This document shows, in pieces, positions 24,332-31,235 of a DNA stretch of 50,224 nucleotides. Origin of the DNA: a virus; the IMG/VR virus record IMGVR_UViG_3300038548_000420, positions 1 to 50,224 of that record; one strand, given 5' to 3'. Under the pieces are notes generated by a model that was not told the DNA's origin, did no database searches, and saw only the letters and a list, made by a program, of their open reading frames with translations. Every line of letters starts with the position of its first letter. Position 1 is the first letter of the stretch. A program made the translations under genes and the position numbers.

Positions 24332-24822
24332 GTTTGTTCCCCCTCTTCTGGCGGGTATTTAGTGAGCTCGCTCTGCGGGACAAAGTATGCCGGCCGCTTG
24401 CGCGCGGGGTCTTTCTTTCCCGCGGGGTCTTTCCAGAACCGACGCTGCTTTCCCTCCGAGCCTAGAATTGTGCCGCGAATTTCATAGGATCCGTTCCGGC
24501 CGGTCAGGAGAAAGAATGTCGCGGTGTCAGGATCCTTGTCAGTATCGTGGAGGATCAGATCGTGCCAGTCCTCGGATCGGGTGCGACACTCGATCTTGCC
24601 AACGTCGCCCGGTGATAGGTCGCCGATCTTGCCGTCCCAAAACAGCCCCAAGTGCCTCGCCAGCGCATATTCCCCGAGACAGCCCTCGATGTGATATTGC
24701 CAGTCTTTTTTGCCGTCAGAGCCGTAGGCGTCAGCCCGCCCATTTTTCAGGGCCGAGACTTGGCGCATCACGCCCACGAGGGCCGCGATCATCATTTGAG
24801 AGTGCGTCAGATAGACTTTCAA
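24328..24822 (-). CDS. Phage protein with a possible PD-(D/E)XK-type core
   Basis: 164 residues from a TTG start (GGGGAGAGCTGAG just upstream, immediately after the preceding stop); ATGs further upstream overlap that gene. The core reads IEGCLGEYALARHLGLFWDGKIGDLSPGDVGKIECRTRSEDWHDLILHDTDKDPDTATFFLLTGRNGSYEIRGTI. The G-x-x-GE-x-ALA helix, the G-D-V turn and the IECRT strand are in the order of a restriction-endonuclease-like fold, but Lys is replaced by Arg/Thr. The C-terminal AYFVPQSELTKYP is typical of the same phage protein family. Function unknown. Confidence 0.6.
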   Translation of the reverse strand: MKVYLTHSQMMIAALVGVMRQVSALKNGRADAYGSDGKKDWQYHIEGCLGEYALARHLGLFWDGKIGDLSPGDVGKIECRTRSEDWHDLILHDTDKDPDTATFFLLTGRNGSYEIRGTILGSEGKQRRFWKDPAGKKDPARKRPAYFVPQSELTKYPPEEGEQT

Positions 24823-24823
24823 C

Positions 24824-24991
24824 TCAGCTCTCCCCTTTTGGGGTGAACGCATAGCCGAGCAAGAACCAGACGCCCGAGAAAACGGGCCGCCATGTCCCCT
24901 CGCTGGTCTGCACCTCGATCCATGTTGTGACGCCGTTTCTGATCGTCGCCAGATCGCCAAAGCGGCGATGTGCTTCTGTGACGCTGATCAT
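24824..24991 (-). CDS. Small hypothetical protein
   Basis: 55 residues from the ATG overlapping the preceding stop (ATGA), MISVTEAHRRFGDLATIRNGVTTWIEVQTSEGTWRPVFSGVWFLLGYAFTPKGES. Beta-type, with a Trp-rich C-terminal half. GGGAG lies eight bases upstream of the chosen start. Not recognised. Confidence 0.6.
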   Translation of the reverse strand: MISVTEAHRRFGDLATIRNGVTTWIEVQTSEGTWRPVFSGVWFLLGYAFTPKGES

Positions 24992-25263
24992 TTTCCTCGC
25001 TCCCAATTCGACCGCCTCAGCGCGATCAGGTCGCGCATGCGCTGGGCGCCCTCGGTGCCCCGCGCGCCCTCGTCCGCGATCCTCTTGTGCACGGCGTCTG
25101 CAGTGCGCCGGCCGGGCCCGATCCTGTGGCCAGCGGAGAGCGGCGCGTCTTGCTGACCCAGCTCAAACCGCAAAACGCGCGCCATCGCCGATGTTACGCC
25201 GGCGAGGCCCGACAAGCTGAGATTCATCGCCGCCAGCGAAAGCCCCTTATTCGGCCGCTCCAT
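24988..25263 (-). CDS. Small hypothetical protein
   Basis: 91 residues from an ATG preceded by GGGGAGGGC; it overlaps the end of the DUF1353 gene by 17 bases. MERPNKGLSLAAMNLSLSGLAGVTSAMARVLRF... The first half may form an amphipathic or membrane-associated helix, and the second half is strongly basic with RRTADAVHKRIADEGARGTEGAQRMRDLIALRR. Not recognised. Confidence 0.55.
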   Translation of the reverse strand: MERPNKGLSLAAMNLSLSGLAGVTSAMARVLRFELGQQDAPLSAGHRIGPGRRTADAVHKRIADEGARGTEGAQRMRDLIALRRSNWERGK

Positions 25264-25846
25264 CGCGCGGGCCCTCCCCAGCTCTTGAAACCTTGACGAA
25301 CAGCCCGAGCCCATCCTCGCCGTCATCGCGACCGCGGTAGACCGACCACGAGGCGAGCGGCGCCTTTAGAGCGGCCCGGATCAGCTTGCGTTGGAACCAT
25401 TTCACCTTGGCCGCCCTTAGACCCGCGAACATCACCGCATTGGCAAAACGCCAGTCCTGGCGGCGGGGCCGGCCTCCCTCGAGAAGCTGCCAAGCGACAT
25501 AAAGATAGTCGTGGACGATCGCCGCCTCGAGATGCGGCCCGACTCGCCCGACGATGTTCCTGACAAGGCGCGGCACGCTGGTCAGATCGGTCAGCATGCC
25601 CGCGGGCACCGTCACCGATTTGCGCGCCCCGTCGACCATGAAATCGACCGTATAGGGCTCGATCGTGATGTAGGAAGCCTCACGGGTTTTGCGGTGTTGC
25701 AAGACTGTGGGCTCGCGCCCAAGCACGAGGCGCGATCGGTATCGTAGGTCGGAGATCCAGGCCCACGAGGCCGGGTACGGGCTCTCGATCGCCGGGCGAT
25801 ACCCGGCGACCATTTCCAGCGAAACTCCGTTATTCTGGCGTTCCAT
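25247..25846 (-). CDS. DUF1353 family phage protein
   Basis: 199 residues. The section VTVPAGMLTDLTSVPRLVRNIVGRVGPHLEAAIVHDYLYV...RQDWRFANAVMFAGLRAAKVKWFQRKLIRAALK is the DUF1353 signature (a D-L/F-T-S-x-P turn, A-A-I-V-H-D-Y-L-Y and a helical end). The family is common in tailed phages, of unknown function, often near lysis or tail genes. Here it is in the early-type small-gene block. Start: ATG with GGAGGG upstream. It overlaps its neighbours. Confidence 0.8.
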   Translation of the reverse strand: MERQNNGVSLEMVAGYRPAIESPYPASWAWISDLRYRSRLVLGREPTVLQHRKTREASYITIEPYTVDFMVDGARKSVTVPAGMLTDLTSVPRLVRNIVGRVGPHLEAAIVHDYLYVAWQLLEGGRPRRQDWRFANAVMFAGLRAAKVKWFQRKLIRAALKAPLASWSVYRGRDDGEDGLGLFVKVSRAGEGPRDGAAE

Positions 25847-26282
25847 TTTTCGATCCCTCCAATTCGACGACGCTGAGATCCGGCCCCATCTGGTCTTCCG
25901 GGGGCCAGAAACGGTTTTGAAATGCAGAATGCACGGCCTCCATCCCCGCGTAGTATTCCGGGGATCTCGACGGATCATTCGAGCCGGCCAAAAGCGCCCC
26001 AATGAACTCGCCGGCCTCGATGAGGGCCTCCGTGCGCTCGCCGAGCAAGCTCTCGTCCGTGCATTCGATTGTGACAAATTCTGGCATCAGATCGACGACC
26101 GCGCTCCGGGTTGCCTCGGTGATGATTGTGCAGGCGGTCGGTTTGCCGGCCTCGATGAGGATCTCGATACTCTTCGGCAATAGATCGTCCATGATATCCC
26201 GGCCGTCCGGTAGGATGATCTTGTTATCCTCGCTGTAGCCCTGGGGCCCCAACTCGATCCTGATTCCGTGGTCATCCGACAT
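25830..26282 (-). CDS. Hypothetical acidic protein
   Basis: 150 residues, MSDDHGIRIELGPQGYSEDNKIILPDGRDIMDDLLPKSIEILIEAGKPTACTIITEATRSAVVDLMPEFVTIECTDE... Alternating strands and helices, acidic, no Cys motif. It overlaps the following gene by 17 bases and the preceding one by 11. The opening motif GIRIELGPQGYS-N-I-LPDGRDI suggests a small ligand-binding-like beta domain, but I do not recognise a family. Confidence 0.6.
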   Translation of the reverse strand: MSDDHGIRIELGPQGYSEDNKIILPDGRDIMDDLLPKSIEILIEAGKPTACTIITEATRSAVVDLMPEFVTIECTDESLLGERTEALIEAGEFIGALLAGSNDPSRSPEYYAGMEAVHSAFQNRFWPPEDQMGPDLSVVELEGSKNGTPE

Positions 26283-26580
26283 TTTTCGCTATCTCCTTTC
26301 GCTCGATTTCCTCGATTTCGTCGATCAGCTTGATCGCCGCCTTTAGCGCCTCTCGCGCCCGGTGCCCCCCGAGGGCCAGCGCTTTCGTGAACTGATCGGG
26401 CATGACGCCAGCATGGCACCCGTAGGGCCCGAAATGAAGGGCACCCAGGGCGACGAGCGCAAAGTGCTTTGCGGCCTCGATCTGCGGGAATTCGCCCCTG
26501 AATCTGCGGGCCGCATACTTGAGATCCACGTCGCGGGCCTCGACGCCGTCTGGAAGCTCGGCCCGATACTCGACGCTCAT
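26272..26580 (-). CDS. Small helical hypothetical protein
   Basis: 102 residues; MSVEYRAELPDGVEARDVDLKYAARRFRGEF, then hydrophobic KHFALVALGALHFGPYG and a charged C-terminal helix (ALKAAIKLIDEIEEIERKEIAKNVG). The ending resembles a coiled-coil dimerisation helix. It overlaps the upstream stop by four bases. Not recognised. Confidence 0.6.
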   Translation of the reverse strand: MSVEYRAELPDGVEARDVDLKYAARRFRGEFPQIEAAKHFALVALGALHFGPYGCHAGVMPDQFTKALALGGHRAREALKAAIKLIDEIEEIERKEIAKNVG

Positions 26581-26909
26581 GGCTTGGCCTCCCGCCTACG
26601 AAATCCGCGCGGCGTCCCGAAGTCAAAGCCCCGCTTCGCGGCCCACATGAACCGCCCGCCTTTTTCTTGGAGATTTTCTCGAGTGACAAACCCCGTTTCC
26701 GCGAGCGATTGAGCGGCAAGGGCCGCGATCCCGGCGATGGCCTCGTGAGCAACTCGCTCGAGGTGGAGCGAGCTCATTTTCGCGGCCAATCCCAAGAGCT
26801 CGGAACAGCGTTCCTTCATGACGAGCCTTAGCTCCGCGGTCTCTTTCGAGATAACCGCCTCTTGCCCTCGAGGGTCCAAGAGCGATTTGATCAGATCGTC
26901 ATTTGCCAT
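26577..26909 (-). CDS. Small helical hypothetical protein
   Basis: 110 residues, MANDDLIKSLLDPRGQEAVISKETAELRLVMKERCSELLGLAAKMSS... Almost entirely helical, ending in RFMWAAKRGFDFGTPRGFRRREAKP, a basic tail that could contact nucleic acid. It overlaps the preceding gene by 11 bases and the following one by four. Not recognised. Confidence 0.6.
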   Translation of the reverse strand: MANDDLIKSLLDPRGQEAVISKETAELRLVMKERCSELLGLAAKMSSLHLERVAHEAIAGIAALAAQSLAETGFVTRENLQEKGGRFMWAAKRGFDFGTPRGFRRREAKP

Positions 26910-27120
26910 CTGACGGAACCTCCATGACTGGTTTCGTGGCAAAGCGCGGGGCGAACGTCGAGACTGATTTAACGATCACCGGCACCCAGCCGCCGCCGGG
27001 ATCGCGGCTCTGGACGCGGATTGTCTGGCCCGGCATTATTTGCTCGTCCCCATCATAATGATAGGTCCAAGTCCGCCTGTCGGTTTCGCGGAATCTCACT
27101 GCGATATAGAGCCGGCTCAT
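26899..27120 (-). CDS. Small beta-barrel-like protein
   Basis: 73 residues, MSRLYIAVRFRETDRRTWTYHYDGDEQIMPGQTIRVQSRDPGGGWVPVIVKSV... The order TYHYDG-----PGQTIRV-----GGGWVPVIVK recalls the N-terminal 3'-end-binding barrel of PriA, where a Y-x-x-P/G-D/Q-x-V-x-V pattern is followed by a GxVV/GIV strand. It is a general beta-barrel look and I do not claim homology. Confidence 0.6.
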   Translation of the reverse strand: MSRLYIAVRFRETDRRTWTYHYDGDEQIMPGQTIRVQSRDPGGGWVPVIVKSVSTFAPRFATKPVMEVPSDGK

Positions 27121-27371
27121 TTCCGTTTCCTTTCGATATCAAGCCGCCGGGCGAGACAAAGCTTGTCGATCTGGCGGACGTCATAAAGCCTGACGGGGAT
27201 TTCCGGCGGCGGTGTTAACGCACGCCAGCCATCGCGGGCCTCGGCGCAAATCTTGTAGGCGTCCTCGCGCGAATAGACGCCGGCGAGAGAAACGTCGAGG
27301 GTGTAGCCTCGCCGCGCATATCGCCACCATGCGCCCTGATCATTCGACCAGATCAACCAATCGTCTGCCAT
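27117..27371 (-). CDS. Small hypothetical protein
   Basis: 84 residues, MADDWLIWSNDQGAWWRYARRGYTLDVSLAGVYSREDAYKICAEARDGWRALTPPPEIPVRLYD... ending in a basic RRLDIERKRK. The segment DWLIWSNDQGAWWRxxxxGYTxxxxxAGxYSxExAxxIC is a common small phage protein pattern of unknown function. Its ATG shares a base with the preceding stop. Confidence 0.7.
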   Translation of the reverse strand: MADDWLIWSNDQGAWWRYARRGYTLDVSLAGVYSREDAYKICAEARDGWRALTPPPEIPVRLYDVRQIDKLCLARRLDIERKRK

Positions 27372-27718
27372 CAGCCCTCCTCTCCCGGCGGGCCAAAATA
27401 GACGGCGAGCGGTTGATATATATCCGGGCGCATATTCAGAAGGTCGCTTTGCTCGCCCTGCGCCAGAATCCAGATGAAACCGCGGATCTGGTCGGGGAAT
27501 TCGCCGACAATCAACGGCAAGGGCTCGAATATGATCCGGGGGCCGACGCGAGCGATTGCGTGAGCCGACGCCGGCAGGGCCAAGGGCTCCAGGCTCGGCT
27601 TCATGGGGATGAGGCACATTCCGAGGGGCCGGCAATTTTCGTCGACGACCAACCGGGCGAGGGCGTGGGTGATCTCGGGCTCGGCATTGCCGGCGCGGAT
27701 ATCCTCTACCAAGGTCAT
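27371..27718 (-). CDS. Hypothetical protein
   Basis: 115 residues from the ATG overlapping the preceding stop (ATGA). MTLVEDIRAGNAEPEITHALARLVVDENCRPLGMCLIPMKPSLEPLALPASAHAIARVGPRIIFEPLPLIVGEF... A short helical start followed by a Pro/Leu-rich beta part. No motif. The upstream frame is longer but runs into the neighbouring gene. Confidence 0.6.
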   Translation of the reverse strand: MTLVEDIRAGNAEPEITHALARLVVDENCRPLGMCLIPMKPSLEPLALPASAHAIARVGPRIIFEPLPLIVGEFPDQIRGFIWILAQGEQSDLLNMRPDIYQPLAVYFGPPGEEG

Positions 27719-27945
27719 TGACCGAGAGACCTGAGTGGGCCCTCCCATGCCGAGTCGGGGCTCCGATCGCACAGCAACGGCCGAGCCTTTGCAAGCGCGC
27801 GCGGCACGGGCACGGTATAGCTGCCGTCGCTTTCGAGTATGGTCAGGCTGAGGAGGGGGAAGCGCCGCCCGGCATTGCTGAGCCGTTTGAACGTCTGAAA
27901 GCGGACCCGCGATAGGGGCCCGAGAGCTGGGGATTTAGAGGGCAT
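27715..27945 (-). CDS. Small basic hypothetical protein
   Basis: 76 residues with many Arg/Pro/Ser (MPSKSPALGPLSRVRFQTFKRLSNAGRRFPLLSLTILESDGSYTVPVPRALAKARPLL). Preceded by CGAGGATCAAG, a leader variant, and by a good promoter at 27981-28009, so it is the first gene of the block that runs to 21353. Confidence 0.6.
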   Translation of the reverse strand: MPSKSPALGPLSRVRFQTFKRLSNAGRRFPLLSLTILESDGSYTVPVPRALAKARPLLCDRSPDSAWEGPLRSLGQ

Positions 27946-27980
27946 CTTGATCCTCGATTCAAAAGGTTTCAGGGACGCCC

Positions 27981-28009
27981 ATAATCGCGCGGCGAAATCA
28001 TTTCGGCAA
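27981..28009 (-). promoter_or_regulatory. Promoter with GAAAT-N-ATTTC palindrome in the spacer
   Basis: On the minus strand TTGCCG, 17 nt, GATTAT, about 30 nt before the ATG at 27945. The perfect 13-base palindrome CGAAATCATTTCG (27993-28005) lies in the spacer and would block polymerase if bound. A sister palindrome, TGAAATCATTTCA, is at 38825-38837. Confidence 0.6.
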
Positions 28010-28017
28010 GCCTCTTT

Positions 28018-28425
28018 TTAATGCACCTTTTCGCCGCGGGCGATTGCGTAGAGCTCGGCGTCGTCCATGCGCGCCAGCGCCGCGTCCGACATATCCCCTG
28101 GCGCCGGCGCGCCGGCCTCGCTTCCCGCGCTGACTTGCGGCGCCGCCCATTTGCGCCGAACCGACAACCAGAAAATCGCGGCGCGGATTTGCGCTTGGTG
28201 GGTGCCCTTTTTCCCGCTGGCGTATTTCAGAAGATTGCCGGCGACCGCCATATCGGCAACCGTCGAGCCCGAATCGATCTCGGCGCCGTAATATTTTCGG
28301 AGGGTCTTTGGATCGCACCCGATCCGTAGCGCAATTTCCTCTTGCGGAAAACCGCACCCGATCATCGCGAAGACTTCGGCTCGGCGCTTTTTGGAGGGGT
28401 AGTGTCTTTTGCGTGGCATGGTCAT
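28018..28425 (-). CDS. HTH protein, candidate terminase small subunit
   Basis: 135 residues; ATG at 28425 or 28419. KRRAEVFAMIGCGFPQEEIALRIGCDPKTLRKYYGAEIDSG is a clear helix-turn-helix of the type in small proteins of alphaproteobacterial phages annotated as small-terminase-like (G-x-P-Q-E-x-I-A-x-x-I-G-x-x-x-K-T-L-R-K-x-Y). The next part (ADMAVAGNLLKYASGKKGTHQAQIRAAIFWLSVRRKW) matches the same family. It might recognise the packaging site or act as a regulator. It is separated from the large subunit by 12 kb. Confidence 0.65.
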   Translation of the reverse strand: MTMPRKRHYPSKKRRAEVFAMIGCGFPQEEIALRIGCDPKTLRKYYGAEIDSGSTVADMAVAGNLLKYASGKKGTHQAQIRAAIFWLSVRRKWAAPQVSAGSEAGAPAPGDMSDAALARMDDAELYAIARGEKVH

Positions 28426-28498
28426 CTCTATAGGGCGGGAATTTCAGCTCTATCATGCACGAGAGAGCGGCGACAATCTCTCTCTTAAAAGGCGGGGG

Positions 28499-28527
28499 TT
28501 CCCTTATAAAATGCGAGGGTTTATACT
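28499..28527 (+). promoter_or_regulatory. Possible promoter for a small plus-strand gene
   Basis: TTCCCT, 17 nt, TATACT in an AT-richer stretch. It would serve the 46-residue frame at 28663 that ends at a terminator. The rest of 28426-28662 holds no supportable gene. Confidence 0.3.
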
Positions 28528-28662
28528 GCGGGCGATTCCAATTGTGCGAATCTTGCCCGATAGATATCCAAAAAGGCGAGGCTTGCCAGAGATCGAGCGC
28601 AGACGGACGAACGAGCAAGGGGGGTTATTCCCGAAAGTGGCGATGGTGAAAGGGAGATGCAA

Positions 28663-28803
28663 ATGTGGAATCTCATACCTGGGCTCCGCGCTATGGGGGC
28701 CGATCAGGCCCGCTTCTGGGCGGAGGGCTACGGCGGCTGGGCGCTTAATGTTTTCGCGCGCGCATTCCCCCACCTTGATCCCCGCGGGCCCGTGATCGAT
28801 TAA
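28663..28803 (+). CDS. Small Trp-rich protein (46 residues)
   Basis: MWNLIPGLRAMGADQARFWAEGYGGWALNVFARAFPHLDP... preceded by AAAGGGAGATGCAA. The frame stops at TAA 28801-28803, and 64 bases later a strong intrinsic terminator follows, so it looks like a short separate transcription unit before the main plus-strand operon. No family recognised. Confidence 0.45.
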   Translation: MWNLIPGLRAMGADQARFWAEGYGGWALNVFARAFPHLDPRGPVID

Positions 28804-28866
28804 ATTAAGCCATCGCCACGCCGCCGCCTTACTGCAAGTGGATCTCACTCCAGGCGGCGCAACTCA

Positions 28867-28895
28867 GCCGGGCCTTCGCGGGCCCGGCCTTTTTG
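28867..28895 (+). terminator. Intrinsic terminator
   Basis: Stem GCCGGGCC / GGCCCGGC (8 bp, perfect), loop TTCGCG, followed by CTTTTTG. It isolates the operon promoter at 28909 from upstream transcription. Confidence 0.8.
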
Positions 28896-28908
28896 TCCCC
28901 GTAGGGGC

Positions 28909-28937
28909 TTCCACAACGGCCCTATAAGGGCCATATT
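28909..28937 (+). promoter_or_regulatory. Candidate promoter with GGCCC-N5-GGGCC operator
   Basis: TTCCAC, 17 nt, CATATT. The spacer holds GGCCC-tataa-GGGCC (28918-28932). First gene starts at 28974. Sequence around it (CTTCCACAACGGCCC...GGGCCATATTA) is nearly the same as at 7437. Confidence 0.65.
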
Positions 28938-28973
28938 AGAGCGAGGCGCAACCAGTCGAGAGGACCAGAGCAA

Positions 28974-29168
28974 ATGACCACCCCGACCAAAATCATCTTC
29001 CGCGACAATGGCATGATCACCGACGAGCTTTCCGCCCCGACCGCCCGCGAGGCATTCGAGAAGATCAAGCGGCTCACAGGCTGGACCGTTCCCGGCCCAT
29101 CTCGCCAGAGAATGATAGACGGCGAGCCTATGGAAATCGGCGATTGCGAGACCGTCGAGATTTCCTGA
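28974..29168 (+). CDS. Small hypothetical protein, first of the 28.9-33.3 kb operon
   Basis: 64 residues, MTTPTKIIFRDNGMITDELSAPTAREAFEKIKRLTGWTVPGPSR... with leader GAGAGGACCAGAGCAA. Beta-alpha composition, acidic end (GDCETVEIS). The next two genes carry an almost identical leader. Not recognised. Confidence 0.65.
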   Translation: MTTPTKIIFRDNGMITDELSAPTAREAFEKIKRLTGWTVPGPSRQRMIDGEPMEIGDCETVEIS

Positions 29169-29195
29169 AACCCACCAGAGAGAGGACCAGAGCAA

Positions 29196-29465
29196 ATGAC
29201 CAGCTACCACTACAGAGGCGAGCCCGAGGCCAATTATCGCGCTTTCATCGCCAGCATCGACACCAGCGTCTGCGGCCGCGACGAATATGGCGACCTCCGC
29301 TGGCATATTGAATGCAGCGCCGAAGGCAATGCCGGCGACATGCTCACGGGCCAGACCTTCGATACCGACTACGACTATGAAGACGCGCTTTACACCGCGG
29401 CCCTCGCCACCGCCCGCGATTGCGCCGACGACTGGCGCTCAATGTATCCGCAACTTGCTAATTGA
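29196..29465 (+). CDS. Small hypothetical protein
   Basis: 89 residues, MTSYHYRGEPEANYRAFIASIDTSVCGRDEYGDLRWHIECSAEGNAGDMLTGQTF... Rich in Asp, Tyr and Trp, strongly acidic, in the style of small phage anti-host or DNA-mimic-like proteins, though nothing proves that. Leader AGAGAGGACCAGAGCAA is identical to that of the preceding gene over 16 bases. Confidence 0.65.
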   Translation: MTSYHYRGEPEANYRAFIASIDTSVCGRDEYGDLRWHIECSAEGNAGDMLTGQTFDTDYDYEDALYTAALATARDCADDWRSMYPQLAN

Positions 29466-29492
29466 CCGCCCCACCAGAGAGAGGACCAGCCA

Positions 29493-29732
29493 ATGACCGC
29501 CCACAATTCCAGCGATATCCTCGAGGTTCGCACTTGCAACGGAACCGCCCTGCGCATGAGCTTTCACTCTGACGACGCCGAGACCGTTCAGCTATTCGCG
29601 GACGGGAAATTCAATCGCAATGTTGAGCTGCTTGAGGCATCGCAAGCCGCCCACAATTGGCTCGCGGATGTGGCGAGCGGCGAGTTCGCTCTGATCTGGA
29701 AAAGCGACGAGGCTCTTAGGTCGATCCTCTGA
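29493..29732 (+). CDS. Small hypothetical protein
   Basis: 79 residues, MTAHNSSDILEVRTCNGTALRMSFHSDDAETVQLFADGKFNRNVELLEASQAAHNWL... Leader AGAGAGGACCAGCCA. The N-terminal strands and a C-terminal helix give a compact small domain. Not recognised. Confidence 0.65.
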   Translation: MTAHNSSDILEVRTCNGTALRMSFHSDDAETVQLFADGKFNRNVELLEASQAAHNWLADVASGEFALIWKSDEALRSIL

Positions 29733-29768
29733 GCTTGAAACCTGAACCAACCGAATGAGGATCAGCCA

Positions 29769-29945
29769 ATGACCGTCACCATGAAAACTTACATCGCATC
29801 GATTGACCTTGAGCACATGGGCCAGATCGAGGGCCTGAGCGTCAGGGCGAGAAACAAGACCGAGGCCCGCCAGATCACGAAACGATTTCAGGCGACCCAC
29901 GCCGACTTGCGGGGCAAGCCGATTCTCTGGATCGAGGAAGGCTGA
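29769..29945 (+). CDS. Small hypothetical protein (58 residues)
   Basis: MTVTMKTYIASIDLEHMGQIEGLSVRARNKTEARQITKRFQATHADLRGKPILWIEEG. Leader ATGAGGATCAGCCA. Strand-helix-strand pattern. The gene is followed by a long GC-rich hairpin (29957-29991). Not recognised. Confidence 0.6.
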   Translation: MTVTMKTYIASIDLEHMGQIEGLSVRARNKTEARQITKRFQATHADLRGKPILWIEEG

Positions 29946-29956
29946 GCGGCGAGGCT

Positions 29957-29991
29957 CTTGGTGCCCGCCCCCGCGCGGGGCGGCATCCAAG
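29957..29991 (+). terminator. GC-rich hairpin, possible attenuator or processing site
   Basis: CTTGG-TGCC-GCCCC pairs with GGGGC-GGCA-CCAAG around a 4-nt loop, with two single-base bulges. No U-run follows, so full termination is doubtful. Similar GGGGC-containing hairpins close 30340 and 32688. Confidence 0.45.
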
Positions 29992-30021
29992 ACCCCCGAA
30001 ACCAACCAGAGAGGACCAGAC

Positions 30022-30156
30022 ATGAACCCGCTAGAGCTCGAATTCGCCGCCGACTTTCTCATCTATTTCCTGAAGCACAGCGGCGTGGCGGTTATCGTCG
30101 CAACGCCCGCGATCTTTTTCCTGATTTTCTGCCCGCCTAGCAAGTGGAGGAACTGA
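30022..30156 (+). CDS. Small membrane protein (44 residues)
   Basis: MNPLELEFAADFLIYFLKHSG followed by one membrane span (VAVIVATPAIFFLIFC) and PPSKWRN. Leader AGAGAGGACCAGAC. The stop is one base before the next ATG. A single-span peptide of unknown role; inner membrane location is inferred. Confidence 0.6.
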   Translation: MNPLELEFAADFLIYFLKHSGVAVIVATPAIFFLIFCPPSKWRN

Positions 30157-30157
30157 A

Positions 30158-30340
30158 ATGAGCCGCAACGAAATGATGATCGAAGCCAAAGGCGACTTAG
30201 AGTTCCATCGCAGCGCTAAGATCCTGGAAAAATTCGCCGCCGAACATGGCCTTATCGAACAGGAAGCGTTTTGGGCCAAGTCCGCGAAGTTTTGGATGGA
30301 GTCGGTTGATCGATGGTTATCGTTAGCCGCGGCGGCCTGA
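30158..30340 (+). CDS. Small helical hypothetical protein
   Basis: 60 residues, MSRNEMMIEAKGDLEFHRSAKILEKFAAEHGLIEQEAFWAKSAKFWMESVDRWLSLAAAA. GTGGAGGAACTGA upstream is a conventional Shine-Dalgarno site, unlike the leader used by its neighbours. All-helical. Not recognised. Confidence 0.6.
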   Translation: MSRNEMMIEAKGDLEFHRSAKILEKFAAEHGLIEQEAFWAKSAKFWMESVDRWLSLAAAA

Positions 30341-30349
30341 CACTGTGAC

Positions 30350-30373
30350 GGCGGCCCCAGCGATGGGGCCGCC
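30350..30373 (+). terminator. Perfect GC hairpin after 30340
   Basis: GGCGGCCCC / GGGGCCGCC, 9 bp with loop AGCGAT. No U-run; probable attenuator or transcript-stability element between two genes of the operon. Confidence 0.45.
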
Positions 30374-30414
30374 TGCACTATGCCAGCACTGAAACCCTGA
30401 GAGGATCAAGAACC

Positions 30415-30789
30415 ATGACCGGCCACATCAATCCGCTGACCACCCTGGACGGGCGCTCGATCGACGCGCGCCACGTCAACGCCCTTTTCGGATTTCCCGG
30501 CGGCAAGAAGGTGCCCGCACTTTTCACCGGCGTCTCATTCTACCAAGGGCACTCGATCACATGCTTGCCGTCTCAGCCCGACCGGAAGCACCGCATGATG
30601 ACCCTCTGCCCGGTTTGCGGCAAATGGCTGACGGTCGGCTGCTTGCGCCAGCACATGAAGCGCATGCACGGCCCTCGGGTCAGGCCCGCCGCCGAGATTG
30701 CCTATTGGGAGGACTTGCGGGCCAAGGCGAACGCCGCGAGACTCTTTTGTGAACGGCGCGCGCGCGCCTATGAGGGGGCGGCATCATGA
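30415..30789 (+). CDS. C2H2-type zinc-finger protein
   Basis: 124 residues. LCPVCGKWLTVGCLRQHMKRMHGPR gives C-x2-C-x11-H-x4-H, a classical single C2H2 finger, with basic flanks (about residues 60-85). Alphaproteobacteria have Ros/MucR-type single-finger regulators, but the helix here does not follow the Ros sequence closely. The N-terminal half (LDGRSIDARHVNALFGFPGGKKVPALFTGVSFYQGHSI) is of unknown fold. Leader GAGAGGATCAAGAACC. A DNA- or RNA-binding role is inferred. Confidence 0.65.
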   Translation: MTGHINPLTTLDGRSIDARHVNALFGFPGGKKVPALFTGVSFYQGHSITCLPSQPDRKHRMMTLCPVCGKWLTVGCLRQHMKRMHGPRVRPAAEIAYWEDLRAKANAARLFCERRARAYEGAAS

Positions 30790-31235
30790 GCGCCCTCGAT
30801 CTCAGCCTCGAGGATCTCGGCAACATTGACCGGGCTCTGGCGCTTGCGGCCTCGGGCTACGACGATTGCGCCAAGACTTGCATCAAGCTGAGGCTCGCCG
30901 AGGACGCCAAGCGCTCGGCACGCGACGCCGCCGAATGCCGCGACCTTGCCGACAGGATCGGGCGGCATCTTGCCGGGCTCGCCTCCGATCCCGGCCTGAA
31001 TCCTTATCCGTGCATGCTCATGGATACGGGCCCCTTCAGCCACGAGCGCACGGCCCCGTCGCCGACCGGCGGCACCGTCGAGCTATGGGCCGAATGCAAC
31101 GGCGACCGCATGGCGGCTCGCTACATGAGCGCGGACGGCGATATGATCCGCATCGTCATATACCCGACAGCGGACGCCGCCGTTGCCGATCCCTCTATCT
31201 CATGGGGACTACCAGCGAAGGATCAAAAATCATGA
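30786..31235 (+). CDS. Hypothetical protein
   Basis: 149 residues. Helical N-terminal half with CIKLRLAEDAKRSARDAAECRDLADRIGRHLAGL and a beta second half (GGTVELWAECNGDRMAARYMSADGDMIRIVIYPTAD). Overlaps the zinc-finger gene by four bases and the next gene by four. Not recognised. Confidence 0.65.
   Translation: MSALDLSLEDLGNIDRALALAASGYDDCAKTCIKLRLAEDAKRSARDAAECRDLADRIGRHLAGLASDPGLNPYPCMLMDTGPFSHERTAPSPTGGTVELWAECNGDRMAARYMSADGDMIRIVIYPTADAAVADPSISWGLPAKDQKS

Noticed and set aside
28409-28795. Plus-strand frame of 128 codons upstream of the 28.9 kb operon
   Set aside because: Unlikely composition, overlaps the start of the HTH gene and has no ribosome site; the 46-residue frame at 28663 with AAAGGGAG before it is the better candidate.
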